NCBI GenBank assembly: GCA_946615975.1
Contig: CAMOID010000008.1
Span: forward strand, 1 to 33,590
DNA from: an uncultured Caryophanales bacterium
GTDB taxonomy: Bacteria; Bacillota_I; Bacilli_A; RF39; UBA660
Direction of reading: 5' to 3'
DNA: 33,590 nt
Made by a program: the position numbers and the translations under genes. The notes below the pieces were generated by a model. The model saw nothing but the letters and a program-made list of their open reading frames with translations, did no database searches and was not told the origin of the DNA. This document shows, one piece after another, positions 1-7,192 of this stretch. How positions within the stretch are numbered: position 1 is the first letter of the stretch; every line of letters begins with the position of its first letter.

Positions 1-397
1 CTATAGAAATAGAATCTGTATTAAATACAAAGTTAATATGTTTATAGTATAAGTATCTTTTATAGTTAAATACATTAGGTACTGTATTATTAGATGGAAT
101 AGATAACTTACCTTGTATTTTTAATTTAGTACCTAGTTTTATATTTTTATATTTATTTAAATCTAATTCTTTTTGAATATAATAAGTACATTTTACTTTT
201 TCTTTTCCTTTAATTATAAATGAATACTTATTACCATCTATATTACTATCTATTAATATACCTTCTATATTAGTTTCATTTATATCATATTTAGAATTTA
301 TTTTAATATTACATATAATAAATGAAATAATAATAGTTAATATACATAATATAAGTAATATATTACTAGACTGTAATATTGTCTTTAATCTTAGCAT
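1..397 (-). CDS. comEC: ComEC N-terminal part (partial, runs off window)
   Basis: N-terminal 132 codons of a ComEC/Rec2-type DNA uptake channel protein; the rest lies beyond base 1. The ATG at 397 opens a frame with two hydrophobic stretches' worth of Ile/Leu (residues about 11-30) and then a soluble OB-like (DUF4131) segment. The recognisable family signature is near residues 106-125: a Pro/Asn stretch followed by FNYKRYLYYKHI, matching the usual 'FDYxxYLxxxGI' of ComEC N-termini. Its start overlaps the 3' end of comEA by 32 bases, the normal comEA-comEC order, which suggests translational coupling. ComEC forms the inner-membrane channel that brings single-stranded DNA into the cytoplasm during transformation. 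The large competence membrane domain is not in the window, so integrity cannot be judged. Confidence 0.85.
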   Translation of the reverse strand, partial: MLRLKTILQSSNILLILCILTIIISFIICNIKINSKYDINETNIEGILIDSNIDGNKYSFIIKGKEKVKCTYYIQKELDLNKYKNIKLGTKLKIQGKLSIPSNNTVPNVFNYKRYLYYKHINFVFNTDSISI

Positions 398-992
398 ATA
401 AAGAATCACCTATGCCAGATATATTTTTTAATTCTTCTATAGACTTAAATGGTGTTTTAGTTCTATATGCTACTATAGCTAATGCTTTAGATTCCCCTAT
501 TCCAGTTAATGATGTTAATTCATTTATAGAAGCAGTATTAATATTAACTAATTTAGTATTATCACTTATATTAGTAGTTGTTTCTTGTATATATGAATCA
601 TATATAACTGGATTAGTAGTAGTTGTTGTTGTATTCATCTTTTTTATTTCAGATACAGTATAAACAAATATTACTGTTTCTTCTGTTAGCTTTTTAGATA
701 AATTAATATTATCTGTATATGCATTTTTAGTTAAACCACCTGCTAGTTCAATAAGCTCATTTACTATGGTTCCTTGTTTAACTTTATATACACCTGGTTT
801 CTTAACTGCACCTTTTAAATCAACATAAAACATATTAGTATTTATAGATGTTGTTGTACTAGGTTCTATATAACTAATATAATTTTCTTCTATAGTATTA
901 TCTTTGTTTAATAGATTTAAAGTAGTTATTATTCCAAGTGATATTATTAATACAACTATTAATGGAATAATATATTTAATATATCTTTTCAT
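366..992 (-). CDS. comEA: ComEA DNA receptor
   Basis: Membrane-anchored competence DNA-binding protein, 208 residues. One N-terminal membrane helix (about 8-28), an SLBB domain (about 53-112, with VDLKGAVKKPGVYKV), a threonine-rich linker (TTTTTTNP, about 121-128) and a C-terminal helix-hairpin-helix pair (about 147-207: VNINTASINELTSLTGIG and ISGIGDSLYAKI). In known systems ComEA binds incoming double-stranded DNA outside the membrane and hands it to ComEC. Ribosome site AAGGAGG lies 6 bases before the ATG. The comEC frame overlaps its end. The upstream leader carries a 7-base sequence exactly complementary to the ribosome site (see findings). The threonine run is coded by ACN triplets and resembles the linker of the protein at 13390. 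Confidence 0.92.
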   Translation of the reverse strand: MKRYIKYIIPLIVVLIISLGIITTLNLLNKDNTIEENYISYIEPSTTTSINTNMFYVDLKGAVKKPGVYKVKQGTIVNELIELAGGLTKNAYTDNINLSKKLTEETVIFVYTVSEIKKMNTTTTTTNPVIYDSYIQETTTNISDNTKLVNINTASINELTSLTGIGESKALAIVAYRTKTPFKSIEELKNISGIGDSLYAKIKDNITV

Positions 993-995
993 TTT

Positions 996-1031
996 TACCT
1001 CCTTCTACTTTATATATACACGGTGGAGGTA
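996..1031 (-). promoter_or_regulatory. Inverted repeat able to mask the comEA ribosome site
   Basis: GGAGGTA at 1025-1031 and TACCTCC at 996-1002 (plus-strand view) are perfect inverted copies separated by 22 bases. In the comEA mRNA the upstream TACCTCC could pair with the GGAGGTA ribosome site. A TATATA element sits in the loop; if it is the -10 of the only promoter, the upstream arm would not be transcribed and the pairing would be irrelevant. Confidence 0.35.
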
Positions 1032-1050
1032 TCATTTTACTTGAAATTTA

Positions 1051-1090
1051 TTAAAAAAAATAAAAGAAAGTTATTTTAACTTTCTTTTTT
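1051..1090 (-). terminator. Intrinsic terminator after yfmH
   Basis: Nine-base arms AGAAAGTTA (1065-1073) and TAACTTTCT (1077-1085) with a 3-base loop. On the minus strand they are followed by a T-rich tract (1064 down to 1051). It overlaps the last codons of the M16 peptidase gene and separates that operon from comEA. Confidence 0.8.
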
Positions 1091-2362
1091 TGCTATTACT
1101 GAAACAATTTTATCTGCTGATTCAAATACTGATTGTATTTTTTGCACTGTTTCAAATTTCATATTTTTTATTACTTCATTTTCAATAAACATATCGTTTC
1201 CATATGAAATAAATTCATGTGAAAATCCTCTTGAATAATCATTTATATTATCAAATATTAATATAAATTTAGCTATAGAAGATCTTTTCTTTCTTTCAAA
1301 GTCTTCTTCATTTATATTTAAATGTTTTATTTTATTTTTTATTTCTTCGATATATTTATCAGGATTATTTGAATTAGCTGATGATGTATATATTAAATAG
1401 TCATCAGTTAATTGGCAATAATTAGACATACCACCTATTATTATTTTATTATCTCTTAAGTATTCATAGAAATCACTTGTAGAAGATAATTCACATGACA
1501 CTAATAAATAAGTTGCTATATCTATTTCTTTTCTAGTCATTCCTTCTTTAAATAATTCAGTAAAATTTTTTATAGGTATTTTATAATTTATAGATATAAG
1601 AGGAACTTCATTTTTATCTTCTATTTCTACTCTTGATTCTTTTATTTCTGGTTGTTCTTTATCTTCTTTATATTCTATTTCTTTATATTCATATTTATAA
1701 TCTTTTAAAGAATCTTTAACTATAGATACTACTTCTTTAGGATCTACATTTCCAAATACTGCTAAAACCATATTATATGGTTTATAGAAATAATTATATG
1801 CAGTCTCTATATCTTCTAATGTAATTGCTTCTATTTCAGGAATAGTTCCAATTACAGGATATTTTCTATTATCTTGTTGAAATAAATTTTCATTTACTGC
1901 ATAAGATAATTTTCTATGAATATTATCTAAACATCTTTTTGCTTCTTCTAATATAATACCTTTTTCTTTTTCTACTAATTCTTTTGTATAGTATGGAGTT
2001 AATACATATTTTAATAAATATGATAAATTATCTTTTAAATTAGATGCTGTCCATACTTCATAGTTAGTATGATCAAAAGTTGTAAATGCATTTGCATCTG
2101 AACCTAATGAAGCAAAATAATCATTTGCATCTCCATCTTCCATTTTAAATGTTAAATGTTCTAGAAAATGAGCAACACCTAAATGTAAGTGTTTATATTC
2201 TTTTTCACCTTTAAATCTAAAATCATTCATTGCACTTCCGTATTTAACAATAAGGTTCATTGTTATACCTTTTGTTTCTCCTGGAAATACATATACATCT
2301 AATCCACATACATTTTCTTTATATACTTTATTTTCAACTGTAGCTATATTAATTTCTTGCAT
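1076..2362 (-). CDS. yfmH: M16 zinc peptidase, YfmH/YmfH type
   Basis: Zn-dependent peptidase of the M16B (insulinase/pitrilysin) family. The inverted zinc motif HFLEH is at residues 65-69 of this model, with the downstream acidic cluster (KGIILEEAKR) that supplies the third ligand region. About 428 residues, the usual single-unit length. It is paired with a partner lacking the motif (next gene upstream, at 2349), as in the YfmF/YfmH pair of Bacillus, where the two are reported to be needed for processing or modification linked to elongation factor P. I start at the ATG at 2362 rather than the GTG at 2371, because AGGTG stands 6 bases before that ATG. The gene overlaps the upstream partner by 14 bases, so the pair is probably translationally coupled. 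The physiological substrate cannot be read from the sequence. Confidence 0.88.
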   Translation of the reverse strand: MQEINIATVENKVYKENVCGLDVYVFPGETKGITMNLIVKYGSAMNDFRFKGEKEYKHLHLGVAHFLEHLTFKMEDGDANDYFASLGSDANAFTTFDHTNYEVWTASNLKDNLSYLLKYVLTPYYTKELVEKEKGIILEEAKRCLDNIHRKLSYAVNENLFQQDNRKYPVIGTIPEIEAITLEDIETAYNYFYKPYNMVLAVFGNVDPKEVVSIVKDSLKDYKYEYKEIEYKEDKEQPEIKESRVEIEDKNEVPLISINYKIPIKNFTELFKEGMTRKEIDIATYLLVSCELSSTSDFYEYLRDNKIIIGGMSNYCQLTDDYLIYTSSANSNNPDKYIEEIKNKIKHLNINEEDFERKKRSSIAKFILIFDNINDYSRGFSHEFISYGNDMFIENEVIKNMKFETVQKIQSVFESADKIVSVIAKKES

Positions 2363-3593
2363 TTTTATCACCTACTAATACATATTTAGTGTATTCTTTC
2401 ATATTAGGTAAAATTGATTTTACAGACTCTTCAGTTACATTTTTAAACTTATTTAATTTAACATCCATAGGATCAATTATATTATTAAATACTGCATCAG
2501 ATTCAAATAATAAATAATCTAGACTATCTGTAGATTGTTCTATACCACTTATAATATTTAATCTGGCATCTGAAACATTATCTTTGTTAATAAGTGTATT
2601 TAAATTAGACATTATATATTCTATTCTTTCTTTTGTTTTATCTATATTCTTTTTATCTACTCCTACAGATATCATTAAAAGATTTGAATGTCTCATATAT
2701 ACTGCATTTAAGTTATAACATAAACTATGTTTTTCTCTTATATCTTTATATAAAAGAGAATTTAATCCACTTCCTAATACATCACCTAAGATAGTTGCAT
2801 CATATAATCTTTGTTCTCTTGATAAGTTTTCAAATGAGTATAAATAAATAATCATACTTTGTTCAAATTTACCTGTACTTTCATCTTCAACAACATCACG
2901 ATGTTTAACATGATCATCAAATACTAATGTAGATATTTTATTGTTAGTAAATGGACTATTTTTAACAATAGCTTCTTCTACTTCATTCATATCTAAATCA
3001 CCTATTACATATATATCAATAGTGTAATTATTAATAATATCATTTAAAGTTTCTTTTAAATCATCTAAAGTTAAAGCATCTATTTCTTCTTCTGTTTCAA
3101 ATGGGGATAAAGCCATATTTGATTTAACAGTCTTTTTAGCTCCTTTATAGGCCATTGAGAATAAATCTTCTTCTAAATGTTTTAAAGATAGTTTTAATTC
3201 TTCTTTTATTAATAGAAAATCTTTTTCTAATAATGCAGGTTCTTTTATATAATTAAAAACAAATTCAATTACATCATTTAAATAATTTTTATCTTCTACA
3301 TATTTAGGATTTAAGAATTCTGCAAATACTATTCCATCTACTACATTTGTATTTGGAAGAGAATATGTTAATGATGATAATCCATATAAATATTCTTTTC
3401 TTTTAGATAATTCTTTTATAGAAGGATTAGTTTTTGTACCCCTGTTTAAAAGATTAAATAAAGCTCTAAGATTATTAACATTTTTTTGATTTGAATGTGT
3501 TCTACAATGTATTTCTATTGCACATTTTTTATATTTTTCTCTTTTGATTGTATGTAATCTAAAATGTTCAAATTCTTTGACGTTTGTTTCCAT
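2349..3593 (-). CDS. yfmF: M16-like non-catalytic partner, YfmF/YmfF type
   Basis: 414-residue M16-family protein without the HxxEH zinc site: the equivalent N-terminal helix reads RALFNLLNRG. The rest keeps the two-lobe M16 layout, including a C-terminal half with a substrate-groove-like segment (LGDVLGSGLNSLLYKDIREK, about 268-287). In M16B heterodimers one subunit is catalytic and the other completes the chamber; here this subunit is the structural one and yfmH the catalytic one. ATG at 3593 with AGGTGA 5 bases upstream. Promoter region at 3594-3660 contains a good TATAAT element on the minus strand but no clear -35. It faces deoD across a 107-base divergent intergenic region. Confidence 0.85.
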   Translation of the reverse strand: METNVKEFEHFRLHTIKREKYKKCAIEIHCRTHSNQKNVNNLRALFNLLNRGTKTNPSIKELSKRKEYLYGLSSLTYSLPNTNVVDGIVFAEFLNPKYVEDKNYLNDVIEFVFNYIKEPALLEKDFLLIKEELKLSLKHLEEDLFSMAYKGAKKTVKSNMALSPFETEEEIDALTLDDLKETLNDIINNYTIDIYVIGDLDMNEVEEAIVKNSPFTNNKISTLVFDDHVKHRDVVEDESTGKFEQSMIIYLYSFENLSREQRLYDATILGDVLGSGLNSLLYKDIREKHSLCYNLNAVYMRHSNLLMISVGVDKKNIDKTKERIEYIMSNLNTLINKDNVSDARLNIISGIEQSTDSLDYLLFESDAVFNNIIDPMDVKLNKFKNVTEESVKSILPNMKEYTKYVLVGDKNARN

Positions 3594-3700
3594 TTATTTC
3601 ACCTAAATTAATTATAGTATCAATTTATAAAAATAACTAGTTAAATATTTATTTATGTGATATTATTAATATAGAATGAAAATAAAGAGGGATTGATATT

Positions 3701-4414
3701 ATGAAACCTATACATGTAGTTACTGCTAAAGGTAATATAGCAGAAAATGTAATAATGCCTGGAGATCCACTTAGAGCTAAATATATAGCTGAAAAGTTTT
3801 TAGAAAATCCAGTTTTAATTAATACTGTTAGAAATATGTTTGGATATACAGGAACATATAAAGGTAAGAAAGTTACTGTTATGGGTTCTGGTATGGGTAT
3901 TCCAAGTATAGGTATTTATTCATATGAATTATTTTATTTCTATGATGTTAAAAATATTATTCGTATAGGTACAGCTGGAGCATTAAATCCAAATGTAAAA
4001 ATTGGTGATGTAGTATTATCTACAGGATGTTATTCAGAATCTAGTTTTGCATTCCAATATGGAAAATTATATGATAAATATATTGATTCATCTATAGATT
4101 TAAATTTAAAGATATTAAAAACTGCTAAAGAAAAAAATATTAATGTTGCTTTAGGACCAACACTTACATCAGATGTATTTGATGTATATGTTAATATAGA
4201 TCATGTATTTGATAGATGCCCTATTGTATCTGAATTAGTTGCATGTGAAATGGAAGGATTTGGTCTTCTACATGTAGCAAGAATGCAACAAAAAGAAGCA
4301 ACTGTTATGATGACAGTTGTAGATTCTAAATATGATCAAGAAAATGCTATGACTCCTGAGCAAAGAGAAAAAGCATTAGATGATATGATTGAATTAGCAT
4401 TAGAAAGTATTTAA
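3701..4414 (+). CDS. deoD: Purine nucleoside phosphorylase, DeoD type
   Basis: Cytosolic phosphorolysis of purine (deoxy)ribonucleosides to base and (deoxy)ribose-1-phosphate, a purine salvage step. 237 residues, normal for the hexameric bacterial family. Motifs: phosphate-binding MPGDPLRAKYIAE (19-31), GSGMGIPS (62-69), RIGTAGAL (87-94), and MEGFGLL (181-187) where the Glu contacts the ribose. The catalytic Asp of the C-terminal loop is in VDSKYD (about 208). ATG preceded by AAAGAGGG. Single-gene transcript: divergent from yfmF and convergent with the Fur-family gene, sharing its terminator with it. Confidence 0.93.
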   Translation: MKPIHVVTAKGNIAENVIMPGDPLRAKYIAEKFLENPVLINTVRNMFGYTGTYKGKKVTVMGSGMGIPSIGIYSYELFYFYDVKNIIRIGTAGALNPNVKIGDVVLSTGCYSESSFAFQYGKLYDKYIDSSIDLNLKILKTAKEKNINVALGPTLTSDVFDVYVNIDHVFDRCPIVSELVACEMEGFGLLHVARMQQKEATVMMTVVDSKYDQENAMTPEQREKALDDMIELALESI

Positions 4415-4446
4415 AAAGGAACTCAATTGAGTTCCTATTTTTTTTG
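4411..4446. terminator. Bidirectional terminator between deoD and the Fur-family gene
   Basis: Perfect 20-base palindrome AGGAACTCAATTGAGTTCCT (4417-4436) flanked by an A run on one side and a T run on the other, so it can stop transcription from both directions. It overlaps the final codons of the Fur-family gene. Confidence 0.85.
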
Positions 4447-4812
4447 ACATTTATTACAAACACCTTCAATATTTAAATAATGATTAGTAATAGTATATCC
4501 ATTTAATTTATCTTGATTATCAAATGGACAATCTATTTCAATACTTTCATGACATTTAGTACATGTTAAATGGTGTTTATGATGTCCATTTACTAAATAG
4601 ATAATATCTGAACCAGATATTTCTTTTGTAAGTAATCCACTTTCTTCTAATGCTTCTAAATTTCTATATACTGTTGTTTTATCCATATCTTTACAATTAG
4701 ATAATATATTTTTAATAGAAGCAGCTTCATTTAAATTAATTATAGTATTTAATATATTAATTCTTTTATCTGTTACTTTTAAATTATATTTTTTTAATAA
4801 TTCTTCTATCAT
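4435..4812 (-). CDS. Fur-family metal-responsive repressor
   Basis: 125-residue Fur/Zur/PerR-family regulator. Winged-helix DNA-binding part at about 1-75 (TDKRINILNTII; DKTTVYRNLEALEESGLL) and a dimerisation/metal part with HHKHHLTCTKC (77-87) and a second CNKC (about 119-122), giving the two CxxC pairs of a structural zinc site. Which metal it senses cannot be fixed from sequence; the neighbour is a metal or metalloid permease, so a zinc, manganese or similar sensor is likely. The ATG overlaps the permease stop by 4 bases (ATGA), so the two are one operon. The palindrome in the permease promoter is a good candidate for its own operator, implying autoregulation. Confidence 0.88.
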   Translation of the reverse strand: MIEELLKKYNLKVTDKRINILNTIINLNEAASIKNILSNCKDMDKTTVYRNLEALEESGLLTKEISGSDIIYLVNGHHKHHLTCTKCHESIEIDCPFDNQDKLNGYTITNHYLNIEGVCNKCQKK

Positions 4813-5714
4813 ATAGCTACACCTATCAAGTTAAATATATAACCAAATAAAATACCTAAGAAATATATTAAAGCTATAATTTTTAAATTTTCTTTCATAT
4901 TTTTATTTTGTCTAAATAAAACTAATAATGCTAATCCTGAGTTAGTTAATAAACCAGCCATAGCTGTACCAAATGTAATTACTCCTTCAGCATAGATTGA
5001 AGAAATCATTACTGATGCACCACAGTTTGGAATAAGACCAATTAAAGATGCTAACATTGGAGCAAGTAATTTATGTGCTTCCATGAATGATTCAACTGCT
5101 TCTTCAGAGAATACATATCCAAATATTATATTTAAAGCAAATGTTACTAATAAAATGAATCCTAATGTTTTTAATGTATGAATAATTGATGAAGTAATAA
5201 TTCCTTTTTCACAGTGACAATGTTCATCTTCACATACATGGAAATCTTCTTTAGTCTTTTTATCTTTCTTATGTGTTTCTCTTACAATTAAATCTATAAC
5301 AAAGCCTACAACAACACCTATAAGTATTTTAATACCAACTATAGATAATACTTTTGTTATAGGAGTGTCACTTGATAGTAATACTGGAATCATTTCATCA
5401 CTTGTTGATAAGTAAATACTTATTAATGTTCCAAGTGAAATAATTCTTGTTATATAAAGATTAGTTGCTACTAATGAGAATCCACATTGAGGGATACCTC
5501 CAAGTAAACCACCTATTAATGGTCCAGCCTTTCCTGCTTTAGCAATTATCTTTTCAGATTTCTTTGATAATTTGTGTTCAATTAATTCAATAATTAAGAA
5601 TGCTATAAATAGAAATGGTATTAACTTTAATCCATCTAATAATGTATCTAATACTATATCTATAAAGCTTCCTTCTGCTTCTACCTCTACAGCATGTAAT
5701 AATAAGTTAGCCAT
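4809..5714 (-). CDS. Metal/metalloid efflux-type permease (DUF2899-like)
   Basis: 301-residue membrane protein with about 8-10 hydrophobic segments in two related halves. Each half carries a Pro-x-Cys-Gly loop: GGIPQCGFS (about 74-82) and GLIPNCGAS (about 227-235), typical of the family annotated as putative manganese transporter or arsenic efflux protein. The central cytoplasmic loop holds a metal-ligand-rich stretch, HVCEDEHCHCEKG (about 158-170). These features and the co-transcribed Fur-family gene suggest export of a transition metal or metalloid; the substrate is inference. ATG at 5714 has AAGG upstream. It is the first gene of its operon and has a strong promoter followed immediately by a palindrome. 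Confidence 0.78.
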   Translation of the reverse strand: MANLLLHAVEVEAEGSFIDIVLDTLLDGLKLIPFLFIAFLIIELIEHKLSKKSEKIIAKAGKAGPLIGGLLGGIPQCGFSLVATNLYITRIISLGTLISIYLSTSDEMIPVLLSSDTPITKVLSIVGIKILIGVVVGFVIDLIVRETHKKDKKTKEDFHVCEDEHCHCEKGIITSSIIHTLKTLGFILLVTFALNIIFGYVFSEEAVESFMEAHKLLAPMLASLIGLIPNCGASVMISSIYAEGVITFGTAMAGLLTNSGLALLVLFRQNKNMKENLKIIALIYFLGILFGYIFNLIGVAI

Positions 5715-5733
5715 TTATGTCCTTCTTTCTAAA

Positions 5734-5748
5734 TGCAACTTTGTTGCA
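5734..5748. promoter_or_regulatory. Candidate Fur-type operator overlapping the permease transcription start
   Basis: Perfect palindrome TGCAAC-TTT-GTTGCA lying immediately downstream of the -10 box, where a bound repressor would block initiation. The same palindrome recurs at 5793-5807, just upstream of the -35 box. Confidence 0.6.
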
Positions 5749-5754
5749 AATAGA

Positions 5755-5784
5755 ATTATATAACAAAATAAAATCTATAGTCAA
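5755..5784 (-). promoter_or_regulatory. Promoter of permease-Fur operon
   Basis: Minus strand: TTGACT (5779-5784), 18-base spacer, TATAAT (5755-5760). Near-consensus sigma-A type. Flanked on each side by a TGCAAC(N3)GTTGCA palindrome. Confidence 0.75.
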
Positions 5785-5808
5785 TAAAAAAATGCAACAA
5801 AGTTGCAT
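5785..5808 (-). terminator. Terminator of pgcA that is also a second copy of the operator palindrome
   Basis: ATGCAAC-TTT-GTTGCAT hairpin (5792-5808) followed on the minus strand by a T run (5791-5785), directly after the pgcA stop codon. The hairpin core is the same 15-base palindrome as the operator at 5734-5748. Confidence 0.75.
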
Positions 5809-7176
5809 TTATTTATTTAACATCTCTACCATGCCTAGGAATTCTTTCTTTATAGCATGTAATCTAGCTGAAGTAGTAGCTTCAAATCTTAATGTTAAAT
5901 TAGGACCTGTGTTAGATGCTCTAACTAAAGCCCAACCATTTTTAAGATGTGCTTTTACTCCATCAATAGTGTCATATTTATAACCATTGTTATCACAATA
6001 CTTTTTAATACTATCTACTATCTTCCATTTTTTTTCATCAGTAGTAGCTACTTTTATTTCATCTGTATTGTAATATGTTTTTAAACTCTTTAACATATCT
6101 GATAATGGATATTTAGAATAAGATAACATTTCATGGAATCTTAAACCTGCATATATACCATCATCATATCCTGGATGTCTATCATGGAAGAATATATGAT
6201 TTGAATATCCTCCACCAAAAGCTAAATCATCAAAGAACATTTGGTCTTCTTGTCTAGCACTTGAAGGTGTTACTTCAATATATTTACCATGATGTTTTTC
6301 TATTTCATCTTGTAATGCTTTTGTACATTTAACATCTATTAAAATTGGTTTATCTGGATAATCTCTTAAAATAGGTCCAACCATTAATGCCATCATTACA
6401 TCTGAATCAACAATTCTACCTTTGTCGTCTACTACACCTATTCTATCTGCATCTCCATCATATGCTAAACCAATATCTGCTTTATTCTTTTTAACAGCGG
6501 CTTGTAATTGTTTTAAATTATCTTTAACATTTGGATCTGGATGATGATTTGGGAATGATGGATCTGATTTATCATTTATATATGTTACTTTATAAGGTAA
6601 TTGATCATATACTTTTTTAACTATAACAGAACCAGTTCCATTTCCTGGATCTACTACTACCTTTAAATTCTTTTTACCTGGTATAGTAGATTCAGCAACT
6701 GCTTGTGCATATGCATCTGATACATCTATATGTTTTAAATCTCCATCACCTTTTTTAATTTTGAAATTTGGATCTTTAAGTGCATTATAAATGAAATCTA
6801 AATCTTCATGTGAACAATGTAAGGCGTATTTACCAAATAATTTAAAACCATTGTCATTTTTAGGATTATGAGATGCAGTTACACATATACCATAGTCTAT
6901 TCCTAATCTACGTGAAGCATAATTTAACATAGGAGTTGTTACTAAACCAATATATATAACATTTACTCCTGTAGATAATAATCCTTCAATTAGATTCTTT
7001 GTTAAATCTGGTCCACCAAATCTATTATCATGTCCTACAACACAGTAATCAGCTTTGTTTTTTCTTACATATGTACCAAATACTTTACCTAAACGATTAG
7101 CAAATTCCGAATTCAATTGATCTGGATATACACCACGTATGTCTGCTTCTCTTAATACACTTTCATCAAATTTCAT
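5809..7176 (-). CDS. pgcA: Phosphoglucomutase/phosphomannomutase (alpha-D-phosphohexomutase)
   Basis: 455-residue cytosolic phosphohexomutase interconverting hexose 1- and 6-phosphates for cell-envelope sugar supply. Phosphoserine loop TASHNP (100-105, Ser102), magnesium loop DGDADR (240-245), sugar-specificity loop GGGYSNHIFF (about 322-331, the GEYSxH/GGxxSxH position) and C-terminal phosphate-binding RFEATTSAR. The last motif is of the PMM/PGM (AlgC-like) type rather than the GlmM type. It follows gpmI by 16 bases with AAGGAAG as ribosome site, so the two form one operon. The exact sugar (glucose or mannose) is not decidable here; the symbol is the nearest family name. Confidence 0.82.
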   Translation of the reverse strand: MKFDESVLREADIRGVYPDQLNSEFANRLGKVFGTYVRKNKADYCVVGHDNRFGGPDLTKNLIEGLLSTGVNVIYIGLVTTPMLNYASRRLGIDYGICVTASHNPKNDNGFKLFGKYALHCSHEDLDFIYNALKDPNFKIKKGDGDLKHIDVSDAYAQAVAESTIPGKKNLKVVVDPGNGTGSVIVKKVYDQLPYKVTYINDKSDPSFPNHHPDPNVKDNLKQLQAAVKKNKADIGLAYDGDADRIGVVDDKGRIVDSDVMMALMVGPILRDYPDKPILIDVKCTKALQDEIEKHHGKYIEVTPSSARQEDQMFFDDLAFGGGYSNHIFFHDRHPGYDDGIYAGLRFHEMLSYSKYPLSDMLKSLKTYYNTDEIKVATTDEKKWKIVDSIKKYCDNNGYKYDTIDGVKAHLKNGWALVRASNTGPNLTLRFEATTSARLHAIKKEFLGMVEMLNK

Positions 7177-7192
7177 TTTATCATCTTCCTTT

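Noticed and set aside
4809-4812. Mycoplasma-type genetic code (TGA as Trp)
   Set aside because: TGA ends the permease frame at a typical ATGA overlap, and all visible tryptophans use TGG.
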